Shown here: positions 1 to 6,962 of the stretch, in pieces
Numbering within the stretch: the stretch's first letter is position 1
Layout of the letters: each line of letters begins with the position of its first letter
Assembly: GCA_002422745.1 (NCBI GenBank)
Contig: DITH01000092.1
Span: 11,227 to 22,389 of the forward strand
Reading direction: 5' to 3'
DNA: 11,163 nucleotides
Source: Alphaproteobacteria bacterium UBA6189
GTDB lineage: Bacteria; Pseudomonadota; Alphaproteobacteria; Rickettsiales; UBA3002
Position numbers and translations under genes: made by a program
The notes under the pieces: model-generated
Told to the model about the DNA's origin: nothing
The model's database searches: none
The model's input: only the letters and a program-made list of their open reading frames with translations

Positions 1-610
1 CGTTAATTTCCTCCGCCTGACGCGGCATCACCTCCAGCGTTACGGTTTTAGCCAGCACGGCTTTGTTGTCGGGGTTACTCAGCATCTGGTCGACGGCGAG
101 CACGCGCACATCCTCGATGAAGGTTTCGCTGGCGCGCACTTCCTGCCGGTTATGGTCGACCCGGTGGGTGAGAATAAGGTCGACCCGGTCGCCGGGGAAA
201 ATGAATCCGGCATTGCCGGTCGTGGAGTCGACCGCGATCGACACGGCGCGTTTGCCCGGCTCCAGCACCGCCGACATAAACCCGCCTTCATTGGATTTCA
301 CCAGCAGATGATGGGTAATGGGCTCGCCCTTGGTGATAGCGCGGCGCGCCACGGCGCCGTCGAAATCCTCGGGTTTGACCTCGCGGCTGGTCAGCATGCT
401 GTCGCTGACGTTCGATTCCGGCCACTCCGTGAAGGCGAGATGATAGCCGGCGCGCACAAAGGTGCCGGCGGGAATATCGGCGCTGGCGACCAGTATCTGC
501 ATGGCGGCGGGGCCATCGTTACGCTCTCCCATTCGCTTGCTGAGCGTCATCGCCGTCATCAATGCGATCACGACTCCAACCACCAGCACTATCAGCGAAC
601 GTTTTTGCAT
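1..610 (-). CDS. cpaB: Flp/Tad pilus assembly protein CpaB (RcpC family), 3' end outside window
   Basis: This is an inner-membrane/periplasmic subunit of the Flp (Tad) type IVb pilus machine, thought to work with the outer-membrane secretin CpaC. The 203 visible residues begin with a short basic stretch (MQKR) and one hydrophobic segment (about 5-23), as in CpaB signal anchors. A SAF domain follows (about 38-105), recognisable from ILVASADIPAG at 39-49. The RcpC/CpaB core comes next, with GKRAVSIAVD (119-128) and FIFPGDRVDLILTH (136-149). The frame is open to the window edge, so the C-terminus is missing. The start is the ATG at 610, directly before the hydrophobic anchor; no Shine-Dalgarno sequence is visible upstream. 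Other cpa/tad genes would be expected beyond base 1. The family assignment is firm; expression control is inferred only. Confidence 0.93.
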   Translation of the reverse strand, partial: MQKRSLIVLVVGVVIALMTAMTLSKRMGERNDGPAAMQILVASADIPAGTFVRAGYHLAFTEWPESNVSDSMLTSREVKPEDFDGAVARRAITKGEPITHHLLVKSNEGGFMSAVLEPGKRAVSIAVDSTTGNAGFIFPGDRVDLILTHRVDHNRQEVRASETFIEDVRVLAVDQMLSNPDNKAVLAKTVTLEVMPRQAEEIN

Positions 611-748
611 AAGAGTGTGAAGATGTAGCACAATTCGGCAGCAAATGCAGCTTATTTTGCGCGGGATTTATCGATTAATTAAATGAAATCTAAAGAAAAT
701 TTTAGGAAACGCGGTTAACGCTCCTTAACCAATGCACCCCTACCGTCG
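611..748 (-). promoter_or_regulatory. AT-rich upstream region of cpaB with TTAA dyad at 713-730
   Basis: This 138-base gap between the EAL gene stop and the cpaB start is much richer in A+T than its surroundings. It holds a perfect inverted repeat, GGTTAA-N6-TTAACC, at 713-730. Read on the cpaB strand this is TTAA-N6-TTAACC, one base short of the CtrA consensus TTAA-N7-TTAAC known from Caulobacter, where CtrA controls pilus genes. A second TTAATTAA stretch lies near 675-682. I cannot fix a convincing -35/-10 pair. I see no GC-rich terminator for the EAL gene, so read-through into cpaB is possible. A regulatory role is inferred. Confidence 0.4.
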
Positions 749-1804
749 CTAGCCTGCTTTTTGCGCGGGTTGCGGCGGGCAGCGTTCCGGCGCACCAAAC
801 AGGTAGCCCTGGAACATATCGACCTCGGCGGCGAGATACGCCTGATGGAGTGCGGCGCTTTCCACCCCTTCGGCCAGCACCGAAGCGCCCGCCTGATGCG
901 CCAGCCGGATAATCTCAAGCACCGCGCCCTGTTTTTTATCGTCGAGCATGGCGACGGCCAGCTTCGCATCGAGCTTCACAAAAGCGGGGCGAATTTCCTG
1001 TAGCAACCCGGCTAGCCCGTCGGGGCTCATCACGTCATCGAGCGACAGGGCGAAGCCGCGCGCGTGGCAATAGCGGGCGATGGATTTCAGTTTCGCCATA
1101 TCCTTGGCGTAATCGATCAGCGGCACATCGAGCGCAATGCTGCGGGGCAGGAGATGATGACGCTCCACCGCCTGACTTAACCCATCGAGATAGACTTCCG
1201 GCCGGTGAATGAAGCCGGTGAGGAAGTTGATGAACAGCACCCCGTCGAGGTCGCCGGCGACGAAACATTCAATCGCCTGCCGGTGCATCAATCGGTCGAT
1301 CTGGTATTCCATATGCAGCGTCTGCGCCGCCTGCATGATCGCGCCGCCGCCGATAATGGCGCCATCCGCCCCATCCAGCCGGGCGAAGGCTTCAAACCCG
1401 ACCTGCTTGCCGCGACGGTCGAGCACGCGCTGCATGTAGCAAAGCAGCCCGTTCTCACCCACCGCTTGGGCCAACCATAAATGCTGGGCGATAGCATCGA
1501 TCTGCCCGGCAGGGCGCAGCGACAACTCGATTTCCTGTAGGCTCGGCGCTTCCTCGGCGGCGATGATGGCGGCGCGCAAATGCGCTTCAGCGGGTGCGGG
1601 CAGGAATTCTTCGGCCAGCTGTGCCCAGGGCACTGTCCATTCCGGGCCGGCAGCTAGGCCGAACAGCTCGGCTTTATGGTGCAGCTGGGTCGCGCCATAG
1701 CGCGTCGCCGCTGCCGCGTCCGCCCCTTCCAGGATAATCCAGTACGGCGAGGGTAGCGTATACGGGCTAAAAAATGCGCGCTCGTCGGCCACGGAAAAAC
1801 TCAT
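749..1804 (-). CDS. Stand-alone EAL-domain protein, probable c-di-GMP phosphodiesterase or degenerate EAL sensor
   Basis: The protein has 351 residues. The N-terminal ~120 residues are unassigned (possibly PAS-like around YWIILEGAD, 21-29) and an EAL domain fills about 122-340. EAL enzymes hydrolyse cyclic-di-GMP to pGpG. Most metal/catalytic positions are present: E138 (in FEAFAR, replacing EALLR), N193 (FINF), D256-D257 (SLDDV), K277 and D279 (VKLD), E312 (AEGVE) and Q332 (FQGY). Two deviate: the usual EITE glutamate is D225 (LDVP), and loop 6 reads DDVMSPDG instead of DDFGTG. Activity may therefore be weak or lost. There is no GGDEF domain, signal peptide or membrane segment. The ATG at 1804 is preferred because upstream in-frame ATGs (1861, 1888) add a poor N-terminus and the 1888 one runs into murI. 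It lies upstream of cpaB on the same strand, so a link to pilus control is plausible but inferred. Confidence 0.85.
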   Translation of the reverse strand: MSFSVADERAFFSPYTLPSPYWIILEGADAAAATRYGATQLHHKAELFGLAAGPEWTVPWAQLAEEFLPAPAEAHLRAAIIAAEEAPSLQEIELSLRPAGQIDAIAQHLWLAQAVGENGLLCYMQRVLDRRGKQVGFEAFARLDGADGAIIGGGAIMQAAQTLHMEYQIDRLMHRQAIECFVAGDLDGVLFINFLTGFIHRPEVYLDGLSQAVERHHLLPRSIALDVPLIDYAKDMAKLKSIARYCHARGFALSLDDVMSPDGLAGLLQEIRPAFVKLDAKLAVAMLDDKKQGAVLEIIRLAHQAGASVLAEGVESAALHQAYLAAEVDMFQGYLFGAPERCPPQPAQKAG

Positions 1805-1822
1805 GCAGTAGTGTTGGAGTGG

Positions 1823-1850
1823 ACTATACCACAGAATCGTTTTAAGCCAA
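1823..1850 (-). promoter_or_regulatory. Possible sigma-70-type promoter of the EAL gene
   Basis: On the minus strand TTGGCT (1850-1845) and TATAGT (1828-1823) are separated by 16 bases, a fair match to the -35/-10 consensus. This would put the transcript start about 12 bases before the ATG at 1804, leaving a very short leader with no Shine-Dalgarno sequence. The 73-base gap (1805-1877) to the divergent murI must hold both promoters. It was found by eye only. Confidence 0.35.
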
Positions 1851-1877
1851 CGAGGTTTCATGTTGAGTTTTAGATAA

Positions 1878-2666
1878 ATGATAATCATCGACTCGGGAAT
1901 TGGCGGCCTCGCCGTGGTGCGTGCCTTGCGGCGTCTGGCCCCCGGCCTGGCGGTTGCCTATCTTGCCGATACGGCCGCCTTCCCGTATGGCAGCCGCCCG
2001 GCCGATGAAATTGCCGCACGGGCGACGAAACTGGTGACGGCCTTGGCACCGCGTGTACCGCTCAGCACGGTCGTGCTTGCCTGCAATACCCTGTCTACCC
2101 TGGCGCTGGCCGATTTGCGGCAGCGTTTCCCGTCTTACGAGTTTGTCGGGACAGTCCCGGCCATCAAGGTGGCGGCGGCCGAATCGCGTAGCCGTCGTTT
2201 CACGCTGCTAGCGACACCGAACACGGCGCGCAGTTCTTACAGCCAGCAACTGATCGCGGAGTTTGCGGCCGATTGCACGGTCGATTGTTATGGTGCACCC
2301 GAACTGGCGCGCTACGCCGAATATGCGCTGCTTGGCGAGCCGGTGGATGATACCGCCTGGAGGCAGGAACTTGCCCCCGCCTTTCACGACGATGCGCAGG
2401 GCCGCACCGATACCATTGTGCTTGGCTGCACCCATTACCCGCTGGTGCAGGCACAGCTCGCACAGGCCGCGCCCTGGCCGGTACGATGGGTTGATTCGTC
2501 GGAGGCGATTGCGCGCCGCGCGCTGGCCTTGCCGCATGTGCCGATGGAACCGTTCGCCTACGTCACCGGCGCACCGGAAGTCGACCGCTATGCAGCATTA
2601 TTCGCCCGCGAAGGATTCGCCGCCACCCAGTGGCTCGATGTGGATTCAGCCCCCCGCGCGGCGTAG
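1878..2666 (+). CDS. murI: Glutamate racemase MurI
   Basis: This cytoplasmic, cofactor-independent enzyme interconverts L- and D-glutamate and supplies D-Glu for peptidoglycan. At 262 residues it is a normal family length. All signature blocks are visible: DSGIGGL (5-11), ADTAAFPYG (30-38), ACNTLSTLAL (68-77) with catalytic C69, GTVPAIK (91-97), LLATPNTARSSY (110-121), LGCTHYPL (182-189) with the second catalytic C184, and VDSSEAIARRA (205-215). The N-terminus is minimal: the ATG sits only four codons before the DSG motif, and no strong Shine-Dalgarno sequence precedes it. It is divergent from the EAL gene. Its last 21 bases overlap the 3' end of mnmC on the other strand, and no terminator lies between them. 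The assignment is secure. Confidence 0.95.
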   Translation: MIIIDSGIGGLAVVRALRRLAPGLAVAYLADTAAFPYGSRPADEIAARATKLVTALAPRVPLSTVVLACNTLSTLALADLRQRFPSYEFVGTVPAIKVAAAESRSRRFTLLATPNTARSSYSQQLIAEFAADCTVDCYGAPELARYAEYALLGEPVDDTAWRQELAPAFHDDAQGRTDTIVLGCTHYPLVQAQLAQAAPWPVRWVDSSEAIARRALALPHVPMEPFAYVTGAPEVDRYAALFAREGFAATQWLDVDSAPRAA

Positions 2667-4547
2667 CGGGTCAACGGCACGCTGCAGACGGCGGCTAAGT
2701 GGCACCATCGTTCCCAGTATCTGTGAGGCAATCACTTCCGCCGCCAGCGGGGCTGAGATCATGCCGCGCGAGCCATGGCCGATACTGACATACAATCCGT
2801 CATCCACCGCGCCGACATAGGGCAGGCGATCGGGCGTGCTGGCGCGCAGGCTGGTGCGGCCGGTACATTGTGCAAGCGGCACGTCGCCCAGCCAACCCGG
2901 CAGGGCGGCCTCTGCGTGGGCAAGGTTGGTGCGGTGATTGGCCGCCGTGACCGCGCCACTCCAATCCGCACGGTCGTACGTCGCGCCGATCACATAGCGT
3001 TCGCCCTGCGGCACGATATACCCCTGATGGCTGATGATGCAGCGGAGCGGGCTACCCGCGGCGCTTGCCGGAAGGGTGGTCACTTGCCCGGCAGACATAC
3101 CCATCGGCAGGCGGTGCCCCGGCAGCAGGGCCAGGCTTTCCTGCGCCGCCGCGAGGCAAACATGCGTGGCGCGAAATTCACCATCGGCCGTGCTGGCGAT
3201 CCATGCCTGCCCATCGCGGCGCAACGCATGCACCTTGCGGTGGGTATGCAGTACAATTTTCGGATGGCGCAGCAGAGCGGCGCAAAGTTCGCCCGGCACG
3301 ATCCAACCGCCGCTGGGCAACCAGATCGCCTCGTGCGCTATCGGCATCCCGGCCAGCATGCTGGCTTCATCGGGGCCCACGGCGCGGGCAATCGCCGGGT
3401 CGATGCCGAAATCGGCCAGCCGCGCCACCGGCGGCTGCTGATCGCGCGGCAGGCGCAGCATGCCGATTTGCGCTTCGCCAAACAGCAGGCCATGTTCCTG
3501 CCAGCGTCGCACGCATCGCCGCATCCAGCTATAGCCGGTGAAATGCCAGGCGGCGGCATCCATGTAATACCGTGAAAATTGTGGGTAGAGGACCGCTGCC
3601 GGGTTGCCCGAGGCATTCCCCGCCACATCGCCCGCCTCCAGTACCGTAACCTCACCTCCGCTTTCGGCCAGCTGGCGCGCCAGCGTGGCCCCGGCAATAC
3701 CGGCGCCGATGATGAGGAGGTTTTTAGTAGAAGGGGGGCTTGCCCCCCCTTCGCGCTGCGCGCTGACCCCTGCCGCTTCGCGGCTCGCCCCGAGGGCTAC
3801 GCAGGGTTTTATCGCAGGATTCCCTGAAGGGGGGCTTGCCCCCCCGTCGTGTGCTGCGCCCGCCAACCGTCCGACCAGCATATCGCGTTTGCGGCCGAAG
3901 CCCGCCACCTTATCCACGGCGAAGCCTGCCGCGGCCAGACCGCGTTTCACGGCACCGGCAGCGGTGAAGGTTGCAACCGTACCGCCCGGCGCGGTCAGGC
4001 GCGCCACTTCCGCCATCAACGATTCGCTCCACATCCTGTCGTTCTTCGCCGGGGCAAACCCGTCGAGATACCAGGCATCGGCGGCGACTTTAGCGTCGGC
4101 AAGCAGGTGGGCGGCATCGCCGATGCCCAGTGTCAGCGTGCAGCGCTCCAGCACCACACGGTGCCAGCCGGGAAGACGCAGCGGGTAGGAAGCGCAAAAG
4201 GCGGGAAAAGCGGTGCCCCAGAGATGCTGCATCTGCTGCGCCGTTAGCGGAAATTGCTCAACACTGATATAATGCAAATGGTGCGTGGGCGGCGTGCTGC
4301 GCAAAAAATCCTGCCAGGTGGTAAGGAAATTCTGCCCGGTGCCAAAGCCCAGCTCGGCGATGATAAACTGCGACTGCGCCTGCCAACGGGCCGGCAGGCC
4401 ATTCCCTCCGAGGAACACATGGCGCGTTTCCGCTGCGCCCTGCTCGGGGGCGAAATAGATATCGTCGAACCCCGTGGAACGCACGGTGCCTGCCGCGTCG
4501 ATGGCAAGCTCGGGCAAGGGAACAAACGCGCTCGGATGATGCTGCAT
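2646..4547 (-). CDS. mnmC: Bifunctional tRNA mnm5U-modification enzyme MnmC (MnmD methyltransferase + FAD oxidoreductase)
   Basis: MnmC completes the mnm5(s2)U34 wobble modification in certain tRNAs. The C-terminal FAD domain removes carboxymethyl from cmnm5U, and the N-terminal domain methylates the resulting nm5U with SAM. The protein has 633 residues. The methyltransferase half (about 1-230) has the SAM motif AELGFGTGQNF (64-74) and LDGFAPAKNDRMW (161-173). The FAD half (about 276-633) opens with LLIIGAGIAGATLARQL, which holds the dinucleotide GxGxxG at 281-286, followed by LEAG (303-306), and ends with SIGHGSRGM (589-597). Between them, residues 234-273 form a low-complexity insert that contains GGASPPS twice (235-241, 267-273) and is encoded by a repeat element. 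Because the insert falls in the linker, both domains look intact. The start ATG at 4547 has an AAGAAA stretch upstream. The gene overlaps murI tail to tail and is divergent from the transporter gene. Confidence 0.95.
   Translation of the reverse strand: MQHHPSAFVPLPELAIDAAGTVRSTGFDDIYFAPEQGAAETRHVFLGGNGLPARWQAQSQFIIAELGFGTGQNFLTTWQDFLRSTPPTHHLHYISVEQFPLTAQQMQHLWGTAFPAFCASYPLRLPGWHRVVLERCTLTLGIGDAAHLLADAKVAADAWYLDGFAPAKNDRMWSESLMAEVARLTAPGGTVATFTAAGAVKRGLAAAGFAVDKVAGFGRKRDMLVGRLAGAAHDGGASPPSGNPAIKPCVALGASREAAGVSAQREGGASPPSTKNLLIIGAGIAGATLARQLAESGGEVTVLEAGDVAGNASGNPAAVLYPQFSRYYMDAAAWHFTGYSWMRRCVRRWQEHGLLFGEAQIGMLRLPRDQQPPVARLADFGIDPAIARAVGPDEASMLAGMPIAHEAIWLPSGGWIVPGELCAALLRHPKIVLHTHRKVHALRRDGQAWIASTADGEFRATHVCLAAAQESLALLPGHRLPMGMSAGQVTTLPASAAGSPLRCIISHQGYIVPQGERYVIGATYDRADWSGAVTAANHRTNLAHAEAALPGWLGDVPLAQCTGRTSLRASTPDRLPYVGAVDDGLYVSIGHGSRGMISAPLAAEVIASQILGTMVPLSRRLQRAVDPLRRAGG
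3731..3845. repeat. Palindromic repeat element inserted in frame in mnmC
   Basis: Two identical 19-base copies of AAGGGGGGCTTGCCCCCCC lie at 3731-3749 and 3827-3845, offset by 96 bases (32 codons). Each is itself a near-palindrome (GGGGGGC-TT-GCCCCCC). The DNA between them can fold further: GCCGC-TTC-GCGGC at 3772-3784, CTCG-CCC-CGAG at 3784-3794, and a CCCTGC/GCAGGG pair at 3768-3773 and 3801-3806. This looks like a REP/BIME-type element or one resembling the Rickettsia palindromic elements, which are also found inside ORFs. It is translated without a stop as part of the MnmC linker. Relationship to any named repeat family is unknown. Confidence 0.75.
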
Positions 4548-4698
4548 GGATTTTTCTTAGCGCCTGTGGCGACGAAGCGCCAGCCTGTCGCATTTTTGTT
4601 GCATCGCCCCAGGAACGGAGCTATTGCGGCGACCATTCGTTTTGAATCGCAGCATTCCGGGAACGTTCTGTTAGCGTTGGCCGCATGAAGAGGGCGCG
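4548..4698. promoter_or_regulatory. Divergent promoter region between mnmC and the KimA-like gene
   Basis: This 151-base region must hold the promoters of both divergent genes. For the plus-strand gene a good Shine-Dalgarno sequence, AAGAGGG (4688-4694), lies 4 bases before the ATG at 4699. For mnmC a weaker AAGAAA precedes its ATG. A short stem TGGCG/CGCCA is present near 4567-4582, and GAACGTTC at 4661-4668 is an 8-base palindrome. I found no convincing -35/-10 pair, and no riboswitch could be recognised by eye. Confidence 0.4.
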
Positions 4699-6669
4699 AT
4701 GAACCTATCCCGTCTCAAGCAGTTTCTGCTTGGTAAACCACTTGATCCGTTTCGTTCCGAGACGCGGCACAGTCTTGCGCTGGTCACGTTTTTCGCCTGG
4801 GTCGGCATCGGCGCGGATGCGATTTCCTCGGCAAACTACGGTCCGGAACAGGCATTCCTCGCGCTGGGCACGCATACGCAGATGGCCATTTTCCTTGCCA
4901 TCGCCACGGCCGTCACAGTGTTCCTGCTGGCGGCCGCCTACACCCAGATCATTGAGCTCTTCCCCAATGGCGGCGGCGGATACCGTGTCACCAGCACCCT
5001 GATGGGCCCGAAAGTGGGGCTGGTGGCGGGCGGTGCGTTGATAATCGATTATGTGCTCACCATCGCCATTTCCATCGCCGCGAGTGTCGATGCGCTATTT
5101 TCGATGATTCCGCTGGAATGGCACGGCTACAAACTCGCTATCGCCTGCCTGCTGGTGATGCTTCTGGGCTATATGAACCTGCGTGGGATGAAAGAATCCA
5201 TCCGCATCCTGATCCCGATTTTCCTTGGCTTCATCGCCACGCATGCCGTGCTCATCATTATCGGTATTGTCAGCCATTCGGAGGGGCTGGTCGATATTTT
5301 TCCTGCTGCCGTGCAGGATACGGATGAAATGGCCGCGACCGTCGGCTGGTTCGCGGTGATGGCCCTGTTCTTCCGCGCTTTCTCGCTGGGCGGCGGCACC
5401 TATACCGGGATCGAATCGGTCGCCAGCTCTATGCGCAGCTTTGCGGAACCGCGGGTGAAAACCGGCAAAGCCACCATGTGGGCCATTGCCTTTTCACTCG
5501 CCTTTACCGCGGGCGGCATCATCCTGCTTTACCTGTTGTGGGATGTGCAGCACGTCGAAGGCGAAACGCTTAACGCCACCGCCTTTAAGCTCATCACCGC
5601 CAATTGGTCGATCGGTGGGTGGAATTTTTCGTCGCAGTTTGTCGGTCTTTCGCTGCTGCTGGCCGCCGGCCTGCTGCTGACCGCCGCCAACACTGGCTTT
5701 ATCGCCGGGCCCAATATTCTGGCCGCCCTCGCGGTCGACCGCTGGATGCCGCATATGTTCTCGGCGCTCTCCAACCGGCTTGTCACCAAGAACGGCGTGC
5801 TGCTGATGGGCGGCGGCGCCATCGGTGTGCTGCTGATAACCGGAGGGGTGGTGCATGTGCTGGTCATTCTGTATTCCGTGAACGTATTCCTGACCTTTAC
5901 GCTGACGCTGGCGAGCATCACCAAGCATCGCTGGAGCGAGCGGCGCAATCCGAAAGTATGGCATCGGCTGGGCATTGTGGCGGCGGCTTGTCTGGTCTGC
6001 GCAAGTATTTTCACCATTACCCTGGTTGAGAAATTCTCTTACGGCGCGTGGAAAACGATGCTGATCACGGGTTGCGTCATTTTCATATGCCTGAAAATCC
6101 GCAAACATTACGATACCGTGCATGCGCGGCTGAAAGAGATCGAGGAAGATTTAAGCGCCGCCATGCTGGTGGCGCCGAAAAAAGCGCCGACCGAAAAACC
6201 GCGCATGGACCCACGCGAATCGACCGCTGTGTTCCTGGTCGGCGACGACGCCGCGACCGGCATGCATACGTTTCTTTGGGTGCAGCGTCTGTTTCCGGGG
6301 GTGTTCAAGAATTTCGTCTTTGCCTCGGTGGGTGAAATCGATACCGAGGAATTCACCGATGAAACGCGCTGGCATAAACTTCGCCGCGACACTAAATCGA
6401 TGCTGAAACATTACGTCGATTTCTGTACCAACCGCTCGCTGCCCGCCACCTACTACCACGATTACGGCACCGATGTGGTCGATACCGTGAACCGACTGAC
6501 CGAGCGGATTTCCGCCGATTTCCCGCGTTCAGTGTTTTTCTCGACCAAGCTGATTTTCGATAACGAAACGGTGCTACACCAACTGTTGCACAACCAGCTT
6601 TCCTACATGCTGCAGAAAAAGCTGCATAGTAAAGGGCAGAACCTCATCATCATGCCGATGAAAATCTGA
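4699..6669 (+). CDS. APC-superfamily permease of the KimA (YdaO) potassium-uptake type
   Basis: This is an inner-membrane transporter of 656 residues: about 12 hydrophobic segments between residues 26 and 465, then a soluble C-terminal domain (about 505-656) resembling the USP-like tail of KimA. It starts with KQFLLGKPLD and carries GADAISSANYGPEQAF (38-53), FPNGGGGYRV (88-97), LVAGGALIIDYVLTIAISI (108-126) and GGTYTGIES (232-240), all typical of KimA-like proteins. Residues I recall as K+ ligands in Bacillus KimA have counterparts: D40 and Y47 (same spacing), D117, Y118, T121, and Y392 in LYSVNVFLTF. This favours potassium uptake over amino acids, although general annotation would say APC permease. 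Start choice is supported by the Shine-Dalgarno sequence at 4688-4694. It ends 5 bases before the convergent small gene, with no terminator visible. Bacillus KimA is controlled by c-di-AMP; nothing here shows that. Confidence 0.8.
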   Translation: MNLSRLKQFLLGKPLDPFRSETRHSLALVTFFAWVGIGADAISSANYGPEQAFLALGTHTQMAIFLAIATAVTVFLLAAAYTQIIELFPNGGGGYRVTSTLMGPKVGLVAGGALIIDYVLTIAISIAASVDALFSMIPLEWHGYKLAIACLLVMLLGYMNLRGMKESIRILIPIFLGFIATHAVLIIIGIVSHSEGLVDIFPAAVQDTDEMAATVGWFAVMALFFRAFSLGGGTYTGIESVASSMRSFAEPRVKTGKATMWAIAFSLAFTAGGIILLYLLWDVQHVEGETLNATAFKLITANWSIGGWNFSSQFVGLSLLLAAGLLLTAANTGFIAGPNILAALAVDRWMPHMFSALSNRLVTKNGVLLMGGGAIGVLLITGGVVHVLVILYSVNVFLTFTLTLASITKHRWSERRNPKVWHRLGIVAAACLVCASIFTITLVEKFSYGAWKTMLITGCVIFICLKIRKHYDTVHARLKEIEEDLSAAMLVAPKKAPTEKPRMDPRESTAVFLVGDDAATGMHTFLWVQRLFPGVFKNFVFASVGEIDTEEFTDETRWHKLRRDTKSMLKHYVDFCTNRSLPATYYHDYGTDVVDTVNRLTERISADFPRSVFFSTKLIFDNETVLHQLLHNQLSYMLQKKLHSKGQNLIIMPMKI

Positions 6670-6674
6670 ACGCG

Positions 6675-6962
6675 TTAAATCCCCGCGCCCATCTTGCCTT
6701 CCTGCGCTTCTATCACGCGGTTGCGCTCGTCGATGATTTTTTGCGCAAAGGCACGGCCCTTCGCCCAATCCTGTACGGGGTCGTCAATATCCATGGTAAA
6801 CCCAGCCGCATCCATCTCCGCGCGAAGGGCGGCAAGCTTCTCGTCGATGCCCTGCACTGCCTTCGGTTCGGCCAAGCCATGAAGCGCCAGCAGCTGCAAT
6901 TTTCCCTGTTCCTTGTAGAGATCCCGCATGCGCAGAAAATGCGGCCGCTCGTTATCGCTCAT
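6675..6962 (-). CDS. Small conserved-looking protein of unknown function, coupled to the HExxH gene
   Basis: This 95-residue protein is soluble, charged and probably mostly helical: helices are likely at about 8-28, 36-53 and 62-88. It has no signal peptide, cysteine or recognisable motif; I do not recognise a family. Its ATG lies inside the end of the upstream 677-residue gene (11-base overlap, 6952-6962), the usual arrangement for translational coupling, so the two proteins are probably made together. Just before the ATG the mRNA reads GGGGGTGCATCCCC, a small hairpin that could hide the G-rich stretch until ribosomes of the upstream gene open it. It ends 5 bases from the convergent permease gene. 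It could be a chaperone, inhibitor or regulator of its neighbour; that is inference from position only. Confidence 0.72.
   Translation of the reverse strand: MSDNERPHFLRMRDLYKEQGKLQLLALHGLAEPKAVQGIDEKLAALRAEMDAAGFTMDIDDPVQDWAKGRAFAQKIIDERNRVIEAQEGKMGAGI

Noticed and set aside
152..628. Plus-strand open frame (158 codons) opposite cpaB
   Set aside because: The minus strand encodes unmistakable CpaB; the plus-strand translation is low-complexity, rich in His, Arg and Gly.
1805..1888. Longer start (ATG at 1888 or 1861) for the EAL protein
   Set aside because: It would overlap the divergent murI start and add an N-terminus with no domain features; the ATG at 1804 also fits the promoter-like hexamers.
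2646..2666. Frame error or pseudogene at the murI/mnmC 3' overlap
   Set aside because: Both proteins end at normal family lengths; a short tail-to-tail overlap is common in compact genomes.
2775..3575. Plus-strand open frame (266 codons) opposite mnmC
   Set aside because: It is antisense to the well-conserved FAD domain of MnmC and has no recognisable protein features.
4661..4668. GAACGTTC as a possible LexA/SOS box
   Set aside because: The alphaproteobacterial LexA site has GAAC or GTTC half-sites separated by seven bases; here the half-sites touch, and neither neighbouring gene is an SOS gene.
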